Shown piece after piece: positions 32,212 through 42,511 of a DNA stretch of 64,000 nucleotides. The DNA lies in assembly GCA_902581145.1 (NCBI GenBank), contig CACHNE010000005.1, forward strand, positions 16,616 through 80,615. Direction: 5' to 3'. Every line of letters begins with the position of its first letter. The stretch's first letter is position 1. Below the pieces are notes generated by a model. The model saw only the letters and a program-made list of their open reading frames with translations, did no database searches and was not told the DNA's origin. Both the position numbers and the translations under genes were made by a program. This stretch comes from an uncultured Bacteroidota bacterium. Its GTDB lineage: Bacteria; Bacteroidota; Bacteroidia; Flavobacteriales; Flavobacteriaceae.

Positions 32212-34965
32212 ATGAAAAAATATACAATAATTCTTTATTTACTAATAAGCTCAATGACATTTTCTCAAATAAAGATGAGCGGTAAAGTAACAGATAGTTT
32301 AGGTGCTCCATTAGAATTGGCTAACATCATTCTTATAGATTCTGAATCAAATACCCTTGAGACTTTTGCCATGTCTGATAATCAAGGGTTTTACAAATTA
32401 AATTTAAAGAAGAATAATAATTATAATCTCCAGGTTAGTTACATAGGTATGGCTACATTTTCTCAAACATTTAAATCAGGAGAAACTGATATATCCAAAG
32501 ACTTTCTACTTAGACCTGATAATCAACTTGACGCTGTCGAGTTGACTTATGAAATGCCAGTAGTGGTTAGTGGTGACACACTTGTTTATGATGCTGATTC
32601 TTTTAAAACTGGTACAGAGAGAAAGCTCGAAGATGTTTTAAAAAATCTTCCAGGAGTTGAGGTTAACGACGATGGAGAAATTGAAGTTGAAGGTAAAGCT
32701 GTCACAAAAATCATGGTTGAAGGAAAAGATTTTTTTGATGGTGATTCAAAAATCGCTTCTAAGAATATTCCTTCAAATGCTGTTGATAAGGTTCAAATTT
32801 TAAAGAATTATGCAGAAGTTGGTCAACTTAGTTCACTTCAAAATAATCAGGATAATATTGCAATTAATATCAAGTTAAAAAAAGGAAAAGATAAATTTTG
32901 GTTTGGGAATATACTTGCAGGAGCTGGTGAATCACCTGCTGATACACAAAACCAAAATCTGGACCTACATATTTTTCAACCAAAGCTTTTTTATTATAGC
33001 CCAACCTACAGTATAAATGTAATTGGTGATCTGAATAATATTGGTGAACAGGCCTTCACAAGAAGAGATTATTGGAATTTTTCAGGTGGATTCAACAGGC
33101 CAAGTGGAAAAAGTGGCACAAATATTTCTCTGGGAAATAATAATCTTAGTTTTTTACAGCTTCAAAATAATAGAGCAAAGGATATTAATACTGAGTTTAT
33201 TGCAATAAATTCAAGTTATTCACCAGATAAGAAAATTGACTATTCTGCCTTTTTAATTCTGACAAATAGTGAGACTGAAATACAACAAAATAACAGTACT
33301 CAATATGTTGGTTTACCTCAAAATATTCCAGATGAATTTACCCAAACAAATACTTCTCAAATTAGTGAGCTTGGAATTGGTAAGTTTTCATTAAAATATA
33401 TCCCAAATGTCAATAATCAGCTTGATTACGAGATTTTAGGTAGATTAACAAATGAATCTCAAGATCAAAATTATTTATCATCCGTAATCGGAACTATTGA
33501 TCAATTAGATGATGCTGAAACATTTAGCATAAATCAGAATCTAAATTATTATTACACACTTAATGAAAAAAATATTTTTGCTTTAGAAGCTCAGCATTTA
33601 ATCAAGGATGAAGATCCTTTTTACAATGCTATTTTGGAAAATAACGAGAACTATCAAACTACAGCTACTGGATTAGGACTAGATAATTCTCTTCCCTTTT
33701 ATAATATTGTACAGGAAAAAAAGGTCAAGTCAAATCAATTAGATGCTAAAGTTGATTACTGGAATATTATAAATAAAAAGAGCGATATTAATCTGACTTT
33801 TGGAACAATTTACAGTAAGCAAGAATTTGATTCAGATATTTTTCAGTTTATCTCCGGTTCAAATGATGATATATATAACCCAACTCCTTTAATAAATAAC
33901 GGTTTAGATTATAATGATGTTAGCTATGTTTTTAATGACGTTTATCTGGGATTACATTACAGACTAAAAACTGGAAAATTTACAATCAGCCCTGGATTTA
34001 CAGCTCATTCATACAATTCTGAAAATTCTCAGAATGAGGATTTTGACGCAGGATTTGTAAATTATAAAAAATCATTTTTTAAACTTCTTCCTGATTTTAA
34101 TATGATTATTCAACTGAAGGATAGCGAGACACTTAGATTAAATTATGCAATGAGAACGCAATTTACAGATGTTAGTAAAATTGCTAGAGGATTAGTATTA
34201 AACAACTATAACTCGATTTTTATCGGTACACAGGATTTACAAAATGCCATTACGCATAATATCAGTTTAAATTATTACAGTTTTAATCTTTTTAATTACA
34301 CAAATGTTTATGCTGGAATTAACTATAATAAATCTATTGATCAAATAAGAAATCTAACCAGTTTTGAAAGTGTAATTGCTACAAGCAGCCCCTTTAATTC
34401 TGGATTCGCAGATGAAAATTTATCTGCATACGGAAGATATCAAAGATCCTTTGGTAAAATAAGAGGGACTTTAGGAACAAACTTTAATTTATCTAAATTT
34501 AACCAATTCATTCAGGACACCACAAGGCCAAGTTTAAGTGAAACTTTCTCTCAAAATTATAATGCATCTGTTAGGACTTTATTTAAGAATGCTCCTAACT
34601 TCGAAGCCGGTATGAAGTACTCTGTCAGTGAAACAAATATTGGTGATCTGGAAACTAAGTATTTCACAGAAAGCCCGTTTATTGAAATAGATGCACTTAT
34701 ACTAAAATCATTTACTTTCAGATCAAATTATTCTACAACCAAGTTTAAAGATCAAAATTCAATTATTAACGATTATGAATTTTTTGATGCAGCTATTTCT
34801 TACAGAAGGGATAAGGACAGTAAATGGGAGTTTGAATTAAGAGCAACTAACTTATTAGACACAAAATCCCAAAGTCAATCAAATGTTTCTAATATCTCTG
34901 TTAGTACTAATGAATACTTTATTCAACCAAGATTTATCACATTAAGACTAATTTATGGTCTTTAA
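32212..34965 (+). CDS. Outer-membrane beta-barrel protein with carboxypeptidase-like regulatory (CarbopepD_reg) domain, TonB-receptor-like
   Basis: Signal peptide; MSGKVTDSLGAPLELANIIL; plug-like LEDVLKNLPGVEVNDDGEIEVEGKAVTKIMVEGKDFFDGD; long C-terminal barrel. Confidence 0.88.
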   Translation: MKKYTIILYLLISSMTFSQIKMSGKVTDSLGAPLELANIILIDSESNTLETFAMSDNQGFYKLNLKKNNNYNLQVSYIGMATFSQTFKSGETDISKDFLLRPDNQLDAVELTYEMPVVVSGDTLVYDADSFKTGTERKLEDVLKNLPGVEVNDDGEIEVEGKAVTKIMVEGKDFFDGDSKIASKNIPSNAVDKVQILKNYAEVGQLSSLQNNQDNIAINIKLKKGKDKFWFGNILAGAGESPADTQNQNLDLHIFQPKLFYYSPTYSINVIGDLNNIGEQAFTRRDYWNFSGGFNRPSGKSGTNISLGNNNLSFLQLQNNRAKDINTEFIAINSSYSPDKKIDYSAFLILTNSETEIQQNNSTQYVGLPQNIPDEFTQTNTSQISELGIGKFSLKYIPNVNNQLDYEILGRLTNESQDQNYLSSVIGTIDQLDDAETFSINQNLNYYYTLNEKNIFALEAQHLIKDEDPFYNAILENNENYQTTATGLGLDNSLPFYNIVQEKKVKSNQLDAKVDYWNIINKKSDINLTFGTIYSKQEFDSDIFQFISGSNDDIYNPTPLINNGLDYNDVSYVFNDVYLGLHYRLKTGKFTISPGFTAHSYNSENSQNEDFDAGFVNYKKSFFKLLPDFNMIIQLKDSETLRLNYAMRTQFTDVSKIARGLVLNNYNSIFIGTQDLQNAITHNISLNYYSFNLFNYTNVYAGINYNKSIDQIRNLTSFESVIATSSPFNSGFADENLSAYGRYQRSFGKIRGTLGTNFNLSKFNQFIQDTTRPSLSETFSQNYNASVRTLFKNAPNFEAGMKYSVSETNIGDLETKYFTESPFIEIDALILKSFTFRSNYSTTKFKDQNSIINDYEFFDAAISYRRDKDSKWEFELRATNLLDTKSQSQSNVSNISVSTNEYFIQPRFITLRLIYGL

Positions 34966-34993
34966 CTTTTCTGAATAATTCTTTTTTTAATTC

Positions 34994-35010
34994 AAGAAAA
35001 AGTTTTTCTT
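34994..35010 (+). other. Small perfect inverted repeat AAGAAAAA-G-TTTTTCTT
   Basis: 8-nt arms around one base, 29 nt after the barrel gene's stop. Confidence 0.4.
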
Positions 35011-35020
35011 TACAGATTAG

Positions 35021-35064
35021 ATTATCTATTTAAATTTATTTACATAGATAATTTTCTTTTTTTT
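35021..35064 (+). terminator. Terminator-like hairpin immediately upstream of ilvD
   Basis: ATTATCTAT - 14-nt loop - ATAGATAAT followed by TTTTCTTTTTTTT; ends 4 nt before the ilvD ATG. Confidence 0.6.
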
Positions 35065-35068
35065 ATAG

Positions 35069-36748
35069 ATGGAAAAATTAAATAAATATAGTTCCTCGAT
35101 TACACAGGATAATTCACAACCTGCTGCACAGGCAATGTTGTATGCTATTGGATTCTCAGATGAAGATTTTAATAAACCTTTGATAGGAATTGCGAGTACA
35201 GGATACGAAGGCAACCCTTGTAACATGCATCTTAATAATATAGCTTTAGAAGTAAAATCGGGAGTTAATAGTATTGATTTTGTTGGCTTAATTTTTAATA
35301 CAATCGGGGTAAGTGATGGAATTTCTATGGGAACACCAGGCATGAGATATTCTTTACCATCCAGAGATATAATTGCAGATTCTGTTGAAACAGTAGTACA
35401 AGCGATGAGTTATGACGGTTTAATTACAGTTGTTGGATGTGATAAAAATATGCCAGGTGCATTAATGGGCATGATAAGGCTAAATAGACCATCAATTTTA
35501 CTTTATGGGGGGACAATTGATTCTGGCTGCCACAAAAACAAAAAATTAGATATTGTTTCTGCATTTGAAGCGTGGGGAGAGAAAGTTTCTGGCTCAATTG
35601 ACAATAAAGAATATAAAGAAATAATCAGAAAATCATGTCCTGGGTCTGGAGCCTGTGGAGGAATGTATACTGCAAATACTATGGCTTCGGCTATTGAAGC
35701 ACTTGGTATGTCTTTACCATTTTCCTCTTCGATACCTGCCAATAATAATACAAGAAATAAAGTTTCAATCGAGACAGGAAAGTCGATGAAGAAACTATTA
35801 GAAGCTGATATTAAACCGTTGGATATAATAACCAAAAAATCAATCGAAAATGCTGTAACAACTGTTGTTGCTCTTGGTGGATCAACAAATGCAGTTTTAC
35901 ATTTTCTTGCAATTGCAAGAGCTGCAAAAATTGATTTTACGCTTGATGATTTTCAAAGAATTAGTGAAAACACCCCTTTTATCGCTGATTTAAAACCTAG
36001 TGGAAAGTATCTAATGGAAGATTTACATGATATTGGAGGAATTCCTATTGTACTTAAATATTTACTTGAAAAAGGTTTTTTACAAGGTGATTGTTTAACT
36101 GTAACTGGAAAAACTTTGAGAGAGAATTTAGATGATGTTGCAAATCTAAACTTTCAACAAGATGTAATCAGACCATTTGAAAACCCCATAAAAGAATCTG
36201 GTCATATAAGGATACTATACGGAAATTTAGCTAGTGAAGGTAGTGTTGCTAAAATAACTGGAAAGGAAGGGCTTCATTTTAGTGGTTTAGCAAATGTATT
36301 TGATTCTGAAGCAGAAGCAAATATTGGCATAAAAAATGGAAGTGTTAAAAAGGGTGATGTTGTAGTAATCAGGTATGTGGGTCCAAAGGGTGGCCCTGGA
36401 ATGCCAGAAATGTTAAAGCCAACTGCTGGAATTATGGGTGCTGGTTTAGGAAAAGATGTTGCGTTAATTACGGACGGAAGATTTTCAGGTGGCACACACG
36501 GTTTTGTTGTTGGCCACATAACCCCTGAGGCACAGGTGGGTGGAAATATTTCTGTAGTAAAAAATGGAGATAGAATATCAATTGATGCTGAAAGTAATAC
36601 TATAACTTTACATGTTTCTGATCAGGAATTGGAAACAAGGAGAAAAAACTGGAAAACCCCTCCGTTAAAGGCTGAAAAAGGATCATTATACAAATATGCT
36701 AATATTGTTTCTTCAGCTTCTATGGGATGTGTAACTGATGAATTTTAA
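35069..36748 (+). CDS. ilvD: Dihydroxy-acid dehydratase
   Basis: [81 protein letters not shown]. Confidence 0.98.
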   Translation: MEKLNKYSSSITQDNSQPAAQAMLYAIGFSDEDFNKPLIGIASTGYEGNPCNMHLNNIALEVKSGVNSIDFVGLIFNTIGVSDGISMGTPGMRYSLPSRDIIADSVETVVQAMSYDGLITVVGCDKNMPGALMGMIRLNRPSILLYGGTIDSGCHKNKKLDIVSAFEAWGEKVSGSIDNKEYKEIIRKSCPGSGACGGMYTANTMASAIEALGMSLPFSSSIPANNNTRNKVSIETGKSMKKLLEADIKPLDIITKKSIENAVTTVVALGGSTNAVLHFLAIARAAKIDFTLDDFQRISENTPFIADLKPSGKYLMEDLHDIGGIPIVLKYLLEKGFLQGDCLTVTGKTLRENLDDVANLNFQQDVIRPFENPIKESGHIRILYGNLASEGSVAKITGKEGLHFSGLANVFDSEAEANIGIKNGSVKKGDVVVIRYVGPKGGPGMPEMLKPTAGIMGAGLGKDVALITDGRFSGGTHGFVVGHITPEAQVGGNISVVKNGDRISIDAESNTITLHVSDQELETRRKNWKTPPLKAEKGSLYKYANIVSSASMGCVTDEF

Positions 36749-36758
36749 TTAAAATATT

Positions 36759-38447
36759 ATGTCAAAAATTACCGGTAGCGAGGCTGTTATAAAATGTTTA
36801 CTAGAGGAGCAAGTAGATATTATTTACGGATATCCTGGAGGAGCAATAATGCCTGTTTATGATGAATTGTATAAATATCAAGATAAAATACATCATGTGC
36901 TCACCAGACACGAACAAGGTGCTACTCATTCAGCACAAGGTTTTGCAAGAATTTCAGGAAGAGTAGGAGTTGCTATAGCTACTTCAGGACCAGGAGCTAC
37001 AAACTTAGTAACTGGATTAGCAGATGCTCAAATAGATTCTACTCCAATGGTTTGTATTACTGGTCAAGTTAGTTCACACTTACTTGGTAGTGATGCATTT
37101 CAAGAAACTGATATTATCGGAATTTCAACCCCCATTACAAAATGGAACTATCAAATAACCAAAGCATCAGAAATTCCTGAAATATTTGCTAAGGCATTTT
37201 ACATAGCTAAAAGTGGAAGACCTGGACCTGTGTTAATTGATATAACCAAAGATGCCCAATTTGAAAAAATTAATTTTTCGTACAAGAAAATTGTGGGTAT
37301 CAGAAGTTATAAGGCAGCACCAAAAATTAATCATAACAATATTAAACTTGCCGCTGAATTAATAAATAATGCAAAAAAACCTCTTATCGTTTGGGGTCAA
37401 GGGGTTATTTTAGGTAATGCTGAGAAAGAGCTAATTAAATTTGTTGAAAAATCTGGAATTCCTGCCGCTTGGACGATTTTAGGAGCTTCCGCAATTCCAA
37501 CAAGTCATCCACTTAATGTTGGAATGCTTGGAATGCATGGAAATTATGCTCCAAATATTCTTACAAATGAATGTGACGTACTTATTGCGATAGGAATGAG
37601 ATTTGACGATAGAGTTACAGGTGATATAAATAGATATGCAAAGCAGGCAAAAATTATCCACTTTGAAATTGATCCCGCTGAAGTAAATAAAAATATTGAA
37701 GTTGATGTTGCAGTATTAGGTGATGCTAAACAAACTTTAAATGAAATTTTAAAAATAACAGAAAACAAATCTCACAAAAAATGGCATGAAAAGTTTAAAG
37801 AATTATACGAAATTGAATACGAAAAAGTAATACATGATGACTTAAACCCACAGAAAGAAGGTTTAACAATGGGTGAAGTAATGAAGGAAATTAATATTCA
37901 AACCAAAGGTGATGCAGCTATTGTTTCAGATGTTGGGCAGCACCAGATGATTGCTTGTAGATATTCAAACTTCAATAAAACAAAAAGCAATATAACATCA
38001 GGTGGGCTAGGAACAATGGGATTTGCATTACCAGCAGCAATTGGAGCCAAAATGGCTTGTCCTGAAAGAGAAGTTGTTGCAGTAATTGGTGATGGTGGTT
38101 ATCAAATGACTATTCAGGAATTAGGTACTGTTTTTCAAACAAAAGCAGCGGTTAAGATAGTTGTTTTAAATAATGACTTTTTAGGTATGGTGAGGCAATG
38201 GCAGCAATTATTCTTTGATAAAAGATATGCTTCAACTGAAATGGTAAATCCTGATTTTGTAAAAATTGCTGAAGGTTACTATTTAAAAGCTAAAAGGGTA
38301 ACTAAAAGAGAAGATTTAGCTAATGCTGTTGAGGAAATGATAAAATCAGATGAACCATATTTTTTGGAAGTTGTTGTTGAAAAAGAAGATAATGTATTTC
38401 CAATGATACCTACAGGTTCTTCAGTATCAGAAATAAGATTAAGCTAA
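36759..38447 (+). CDS. ilvB: Acetolactate synthase large subunit
   Basis: YGYPGGAIMPVYDELY, VGVAIATSGPGATNLVTGLADA, GLGTMGFALPAAIGAK, VIGDGGYQMTIQEL. Confidence 0.97.
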   Translation: MSKITGSEAVIKCLLEEQVDIIYGYPGGAIMPVYDELYKYQDKIHHVLTRHEQGATHSAQGFARISGRVGVAIATSGPGATNLVTGLADAQIDSTPMVCITGQVSSHLLGSDAFQETDIIGISTPITKWNYQITKASEIPEIFAKAFYIAKSGRPGPVLIDITKDAQFEKINFSYKKIVGIRSYKAAPKINHNNIKLAAELINNAKKPLIVWGQGVILGNAEKELIKFVEKSGIPAAWTILGASAIPTSHPLNVGMLGMHGNYAPNILTNECDVLIAIGMRFDDRVTGDINRYAKQAKIIHFEIDPAEVNKNIEVDVAVLGDAKQTLNEILKITENKSHKKWHEKFKELYEIEYEKVIHDDLNPQKEGLTMGEVMKEINIQTKGDAAIVSDVGQHQMIACRYSNFNKTKSNITSGGLGTMGFALPAAIGAKMACPEREVVAVIGDGGYQMTIQELGTVFQTKAAVKIVVLNNDFLGMVRQWQQLFFDKRYASTEMVNPDFVKIAEGYYLKAKRVTKREDLANAVEEMIKSDEPYFLEVVVEKEDNVFPMIPTGSSVSEIRLS

Positions 38448-38453
38448 CTATTT

Positions 38454-38987
38454 ATGGGAAAAAAATTAATAAAATATACAGTTTCTGTCTACACTGAAGA
38501 TAGTGTAGGTTTACTTAACAGGATTTCAGCTATATTCCAGAGAAGACACATTAATATTGAAAGCTTCAATTCATCAATGACAGAAATTGAAAATGTTCAA
38601 AGATGGACTATTCTTGTCATTACATCTCAATCGTTGATAAAAAAAATAGTTGGTCAAATTAACAGACAAATTGAAGTTATTCAGGCATATTATCACACTG
38701 ATGAAGAAACAATATACCAAGAATCATGTTTGTTTAAAATAAAATCATCGCTGTTATTTGATGACAGAAAAATTCAAAATATAATTAAAGAAAGTAATGC
38801 AATTATAGTAACGGTTAACCCTGAATTTTTTGTAATTGAAAAGTCTGGCAGAACACACGAGTTAGATGACTTATATGAAAAGTTAAATAAATACGGGATT
38901 TTACAATATGTTAGATCTGCGAGAATTGCAGTAACAAAAGCTCCTTTAATGATTTCAGAAATACTAACAGATTTTAAAAAAAAATAA
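38454..38987 (+). CDS. ilvN: Acetolactate synthase small subunit
   Basis: YTVSVYTEDSVGLLNRISAIFQRRHINIESFNSS; between ilvB and ilvC. Confidence 0.93.
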   Translation: MGKKLIKYTVSVYTEDSVGLLNRISAIFQRRHINIESFNSSMTEIENVQRWTILVITSQSLIKKIVGQINRQIEVIQAYYHTDEETIYQESCLFKIKSSLLFDDRKIQNIIKESNAIIVTVNPEFFVIEKSGRTHELDDLYEKLNKYGILQYVRSARIAVTKAPLMISEILTDFKKK

Positions 38988-38993
38988 CACGAT

Positions 38994-40463
38994 ATGAGTA
39001 ATTATTTCAATTCACTTAACGAATCAGAGAAAAAATCACAGTTATCTAAGTGTAGATTTATGAATATTGACGAGTTTCAAAATGAAAATAATATTTTAAA
39101 AGAAAAAAATATTGTCATTGTTGGTTGTGGTGCACAAGGCCTGAACCAGGGTTTAAATATGCGAGATTCTGGTTTAAATATTTCATATGCCTTAAGAGAT
39201 AGTGCAATTTCATCAAAAAGAAAGTCATTTATAAACGCTAGTAGTAATAATTTTAAAGTTGGATCTTTTGATGAATTAATTCCAAATGCTGATATGGTAA
39301 TTAATTTGACCCCTGATAAGAATCATACTCACGTAGTTAACACGGTTATGCCTCTAATGAAACAAAATTCAATTCTTTCATATTCACATGGTTTTAATAT
39401 AGTGGAAGAAGGAATTAAAATCAGAAAAGATATAACGGTAATTATGGTAGCTCCAAAATGTCCAGGAACTGAAGTTAGAGAAGAGTTTAAGAGAGGTTTT
39501 GGTGTGCCAACATTAATTGCAGTACATTATGCAAATGATCCCAATAGTCAAGGGTTAGATTTAGCAAAAGCATATGCGTATTCACTTGGTTCGCACAGAG
39601 CTGGTGTTCTAGAATCATCTTTCGTTGCAGAAGTAAAAAGTGATTTAATGGGGGAGCAGACTATTTTATGCGGTGTACTTCAGACGGCATCAATATTATT
39701 ATTTGAAAAAATGGTTAAAGAGGGTCTGGAAAAAAAATATTCTGCAAAACAAATTCAATATGGTTGGGAGGTCATTACTGAGTCATTAAAGCACGGAGGT
39801 ATTTCTAAAATGATGAATTCGATATCTGACAATGCTAAAATCGAAGCAAACAGAATTGCAGGAGAACTTAAAGAGATTATGAAACCCCTATTTAAAAAGC
39901 ATATGGATGATATAATGTCTGGAGAGTTTTCACAAGTTATGATGGAAGATTGGAATAACGACGACAAAAAACTTCTTAATTGGAGGGAGGAGACTGGTGA
40001 GACAGCATTTGAAAAAACACCTCCAACGAAAGAGGCTATTTCTAATCAAGAATACTTTGAAAAAGGAATCGCCATGATTGCATTTATAAAATCTGGGGTT
40101 GAATTAGCTTTTGAAACAATGGTTGATGCTGGTATCATTGAAGAATCAGCATATTATGAATCTTTACATGAATTACCCTTAATTGCAAATTTAGTTGCAA
40201 GAAAGAAATTATATGAAATGAATAGTATAATTTCTGATACAGCTGAATACGGATGTTACTTATTTACAAATGAAGCAAAACCCCTTTTAAAAAATTATGT
40301 TAGTAAATTAAGCCTATTTTCTTTAGGCATAGAGACTAATAATAATAAAGAAATTGATAAAGACTTACTTAAAAAAATTAACTTTATAATAAACAATCAT
40401 CCTATTGAAAAGATTGGGCTGGAGCTTAGAAAGTCTATGACAGCGATGAAAAATTTATTTTAG
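38994..40463 (+). CDS. ilvC: Ketol-acid reductoisomerase (long, class II type)
   Basis: 489 aa; [69 protein letters not shown]. Confidence 0.97.
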   Translation: MSNYFNSLNESEKKSQLSKCRFMNIDEFQNENNILKEKNIVIVGCGAQGLNQGLNMRDSGLNISYALRDSAISSKRKSFINASSNNFKVGSFDELIPNADMVINLTPDKNHTHVVNTVMPLMKQNSILSYSHGFNIVEEGIKIRKDITVIMVAPKCPGTEVREEFKRGFGVPTLIAVHYANDPNSQGLDLAKAYAYSLGSHRAGVLESSFVAEVKSDLMGEQTILCGVLQTASILLFEKMVKEGLEKKYSAKQIQYGWEVITESLKHGGISKMMNSISDNAKIEANRIAGELKEIMKPLFKKHMDDIMSGEFSQVMMEDWNNDDKKLLNWREETGETAFEKTPPTKEAISNQEYFEKGIAMIAFIKSGVELAFETMVDAGIIEESAYYESLHELPLIANLVARKKLYEMNSIISDTAEYGCYLFTNEAKPLLKNYVSKLSLFSLGIETNNNKEIDKDLLKKINFIINNHPIEKIGLELRKSMTAMKNLF

Positions 40464-41470
40464 TGCATAATTTTATCGGATTAAATGAAATAAAAAAAGC
40501 TAGCCAAATACTGCAGAAAGTAGTAATTGAATCTCCTTTCCAGAAAATTGAAAGTTACTCTCAAAAATATAATTCTAATATTTTTTTTAAAAGGGAAGAT
40601 TTACAAAAAGTTAGATCATTTAAGATAAGAGGTGCTTTTAATAAAATTTCATCTTTAAATCAATCTCAAGTAATAAATGGAATAGTTTGTGCTAGTGCTG
40701 GAAATCATGCTCAAGGTTTTGCTGTAAGCTGTAGTACCCTAGGTTATAAGGGAAAAGTATTTATGCCTACAACTACTTCAAATCAAAAAATTGAACAAGT
40801 AAAAAAATTTGGAAAAACCAATGTTGAGGTTGTTTTGACCGGAGAAAACTTTACCCAAGCATATGAAAAAGCGTTGCAAGAATGTGATAAATATGATAAA
40901 ACTTTTATTCATCCTTTTGACGATAAAAAGGTAATTGCAGGACAGGCTACACTATTTTTAGAAATAATTAGTCAATTTAAAGGTCATCTTGATTATCTAT
41001 TTATACCAATCGGAGGCGGTGGATTAATTTCAGGCGCAATAAATGTATTTAAGCAACTGAGTCCGAATACTAAAATAATAGGAATTGAACCTAAAGGAGC
41101 CCCATCAATGTATAAATCTATTAATAAAAATAAGTTAATTACTTTAAGTAGAATTGATGGTTTTGTTGATGGAGTTGCGGTTAAAAAAGTTGGTAATTAT
41201 AGCTTTGATTATTGTAAAGAACATTTAGATGATTTAATAATTTTGGATGAGAATGAAATTTGTAATTCTATTCTAGAACTAAAATCATATGAAAATATTA
41301 TTGCTGAACCGGCAGGTGCAATGTCAAGTGCTGCTTTAAGACATTACAGACATAAAATCATGAATAAAAATATTGGTTGTATAATTTGTGGAGGTAATAA
41401 TGATAATTCTAGAATGCCTGAAATAATAAAAAGAGCTGATATTTGGAAATCTAATAATCCAAAAAACTAG
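40463..41470 (+). CDS. ilvA: Threonine dehydratase, short form (GTG start)
   Basis: FFKREDLQKVRSFKIRGAFNKI, SAGNHAQGFAVSC, IPIGGGGLISG; 335 aa, no C-terminal ACT-like domain. Confidence 0.92.
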   Translation: MHNFIGLNEIKKASQILQKVVIESPFQKIESYSQKYNSNIFFKREDLQKVRSFKIRGAFNKISSLNQSQVINGIVCASAGNHAQGFAVSCSTLGYKGKVFMPTTTSNQKIEQVKKFGKTNVEVVLTGENFTQAYEKALQECDKYDKTFIHPFDDKKVIAGQATLFLEIISQFKGHLDYLFIPIGGGGLISGAINVFKQLSPNTKIIGIEPKGAPSMYKSINKNKLITLSRIDGFVDGVAVKKVGNYSFDYCKEHLDDLIILDENEICNSILELKSYENIIAEPAGAMSSAALRHYRHKIMNKNIGCIICGGNNDNSRMPEIIKRADIWKSNNPKN

Positions 41471-42434
41471 TTTTTTCTTGCTGTCCTGTGAAGTGAAAGT
41501 ATTTTTCTAAAACCAACAATGATATAAGGTCTTCTCTGTTTTTATTTTTGAATTGTACAACATAGTCATTGGCATTTTTGATAATCCTTTTACATTTTTC
41601 AGGATTCTTAATGTAGTACTCAATTTTACATTCTAAATCGGAATAATCATCCTTTATTTCAATATAATGCTTTTCAGGAATCAGGTTATTTTCCATAAAC
41701 CAAGATTCAATTTTAGGTCTAGGCATCACAGCAATTGAATTTGAAGACATTACCCATTTTAGATTTGTAGCAACATCAACTCCCTCCACACACATAATAA
41801 ATTTATATTTTAAATGATCCTCTATTGATATTTTATTTTTTAGCCATTCTGGGTGTGGTGTATTCTTATTTATTGCTCCAAGATCGCATAACTGATTATT
41901 AAAGTATATTTTAAAAAAATCAATTCTTTTTTTATGCTTTTTAGTTATCGCAGATCTTCCAATTAGTTTATTTATTTTATGATCAAATTCATTCGAATCT
42001 TTTGTATATGTAAAATGCCTGATTTTGTTTAGTTTCAGCAAAATTGAATTTTGATTATTTTCATTGATTGGTCTACTTTTTACAATAGATGGAACATCAG
42101 GGCTGTGAGTGATATCTCCAAATAGCATTTTTAACTTTAATCTTTTTTCAAAGAATCTAGTGTATTGGTAAGTATCAAAAAAATAAGTTCTATGGAAGTT
42201 TTTAATTTTAAAATTATTAAGATTTTCATCATCCTTATTTAGTTTAATTTCTTTGTTTAGTTTGTTGTAATAGTTTACCCTATTTTTAATATAATCAAAA
42301 TCAAAATCAGATAGAGAGTTTAATTTCTTTCTTAAATTATTTCTGTATAAAAAATCAGGAATTAATAAACTTAAGTAATTTAATAAATAATATTTCTGCT
42401 TATTGTTGCGATGTCTAATACTTGAAAGCATCAA
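41451..42434 (-). CDS. CAP10/GT90-like glycosyltransferase (LPS biosynthesis)
   Basis: YKFIMCVEGVDVATNLKWVMSSNSIAVMPRPKIESWFMENNLIPEKHYIEIKDDYSDLECKIEYYIKNPEKCKRI is typical of the family. Confidence 0.8.
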   Translation of the reverse strand: MMLSSIRHRNNKQKYYLLNYLSLLIPDFLYRNNLRKKLNSLSDFDFDYIKNRVNYYNKLNKEIKLNKDDENLNNFKIKNFHRTYFFDTYQYTRFFEKRLKLKMLFGDITHSPDVPSIVKSRPINENNQNSILLKLNKIRHFTYTKDSNEFDHKINKLIGRSAITKKHKKRIDFFKIYFNNQLCDLGAINKNTPHPEWLKNKISIEDHLKYKFIMCVEGVDVATNLKWVMSSNSIAVMPRPKIESWFMENNLIPEKHYIEIKDDYSDLECKIEYYIKNPEKCKRIIKNANDYVVQFKNKNREDLISLLVLEKYFHFTGQQEKTSFLDY

Positions 42435-42511
42435 AAATTATAATTTATGAATTTCAAACTTAGTGATTTATTTTTTTGGAATGGAAATTGCTGATAGATA
42501 AATTAATTATC

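Noticed and set aside
34966-35068. Ile/Leu/Val leader peptide for the ilv operon
   Set aside because: No ATG-started short ORF with branched-chain codons is present in this gap; only the hairpin was retained.
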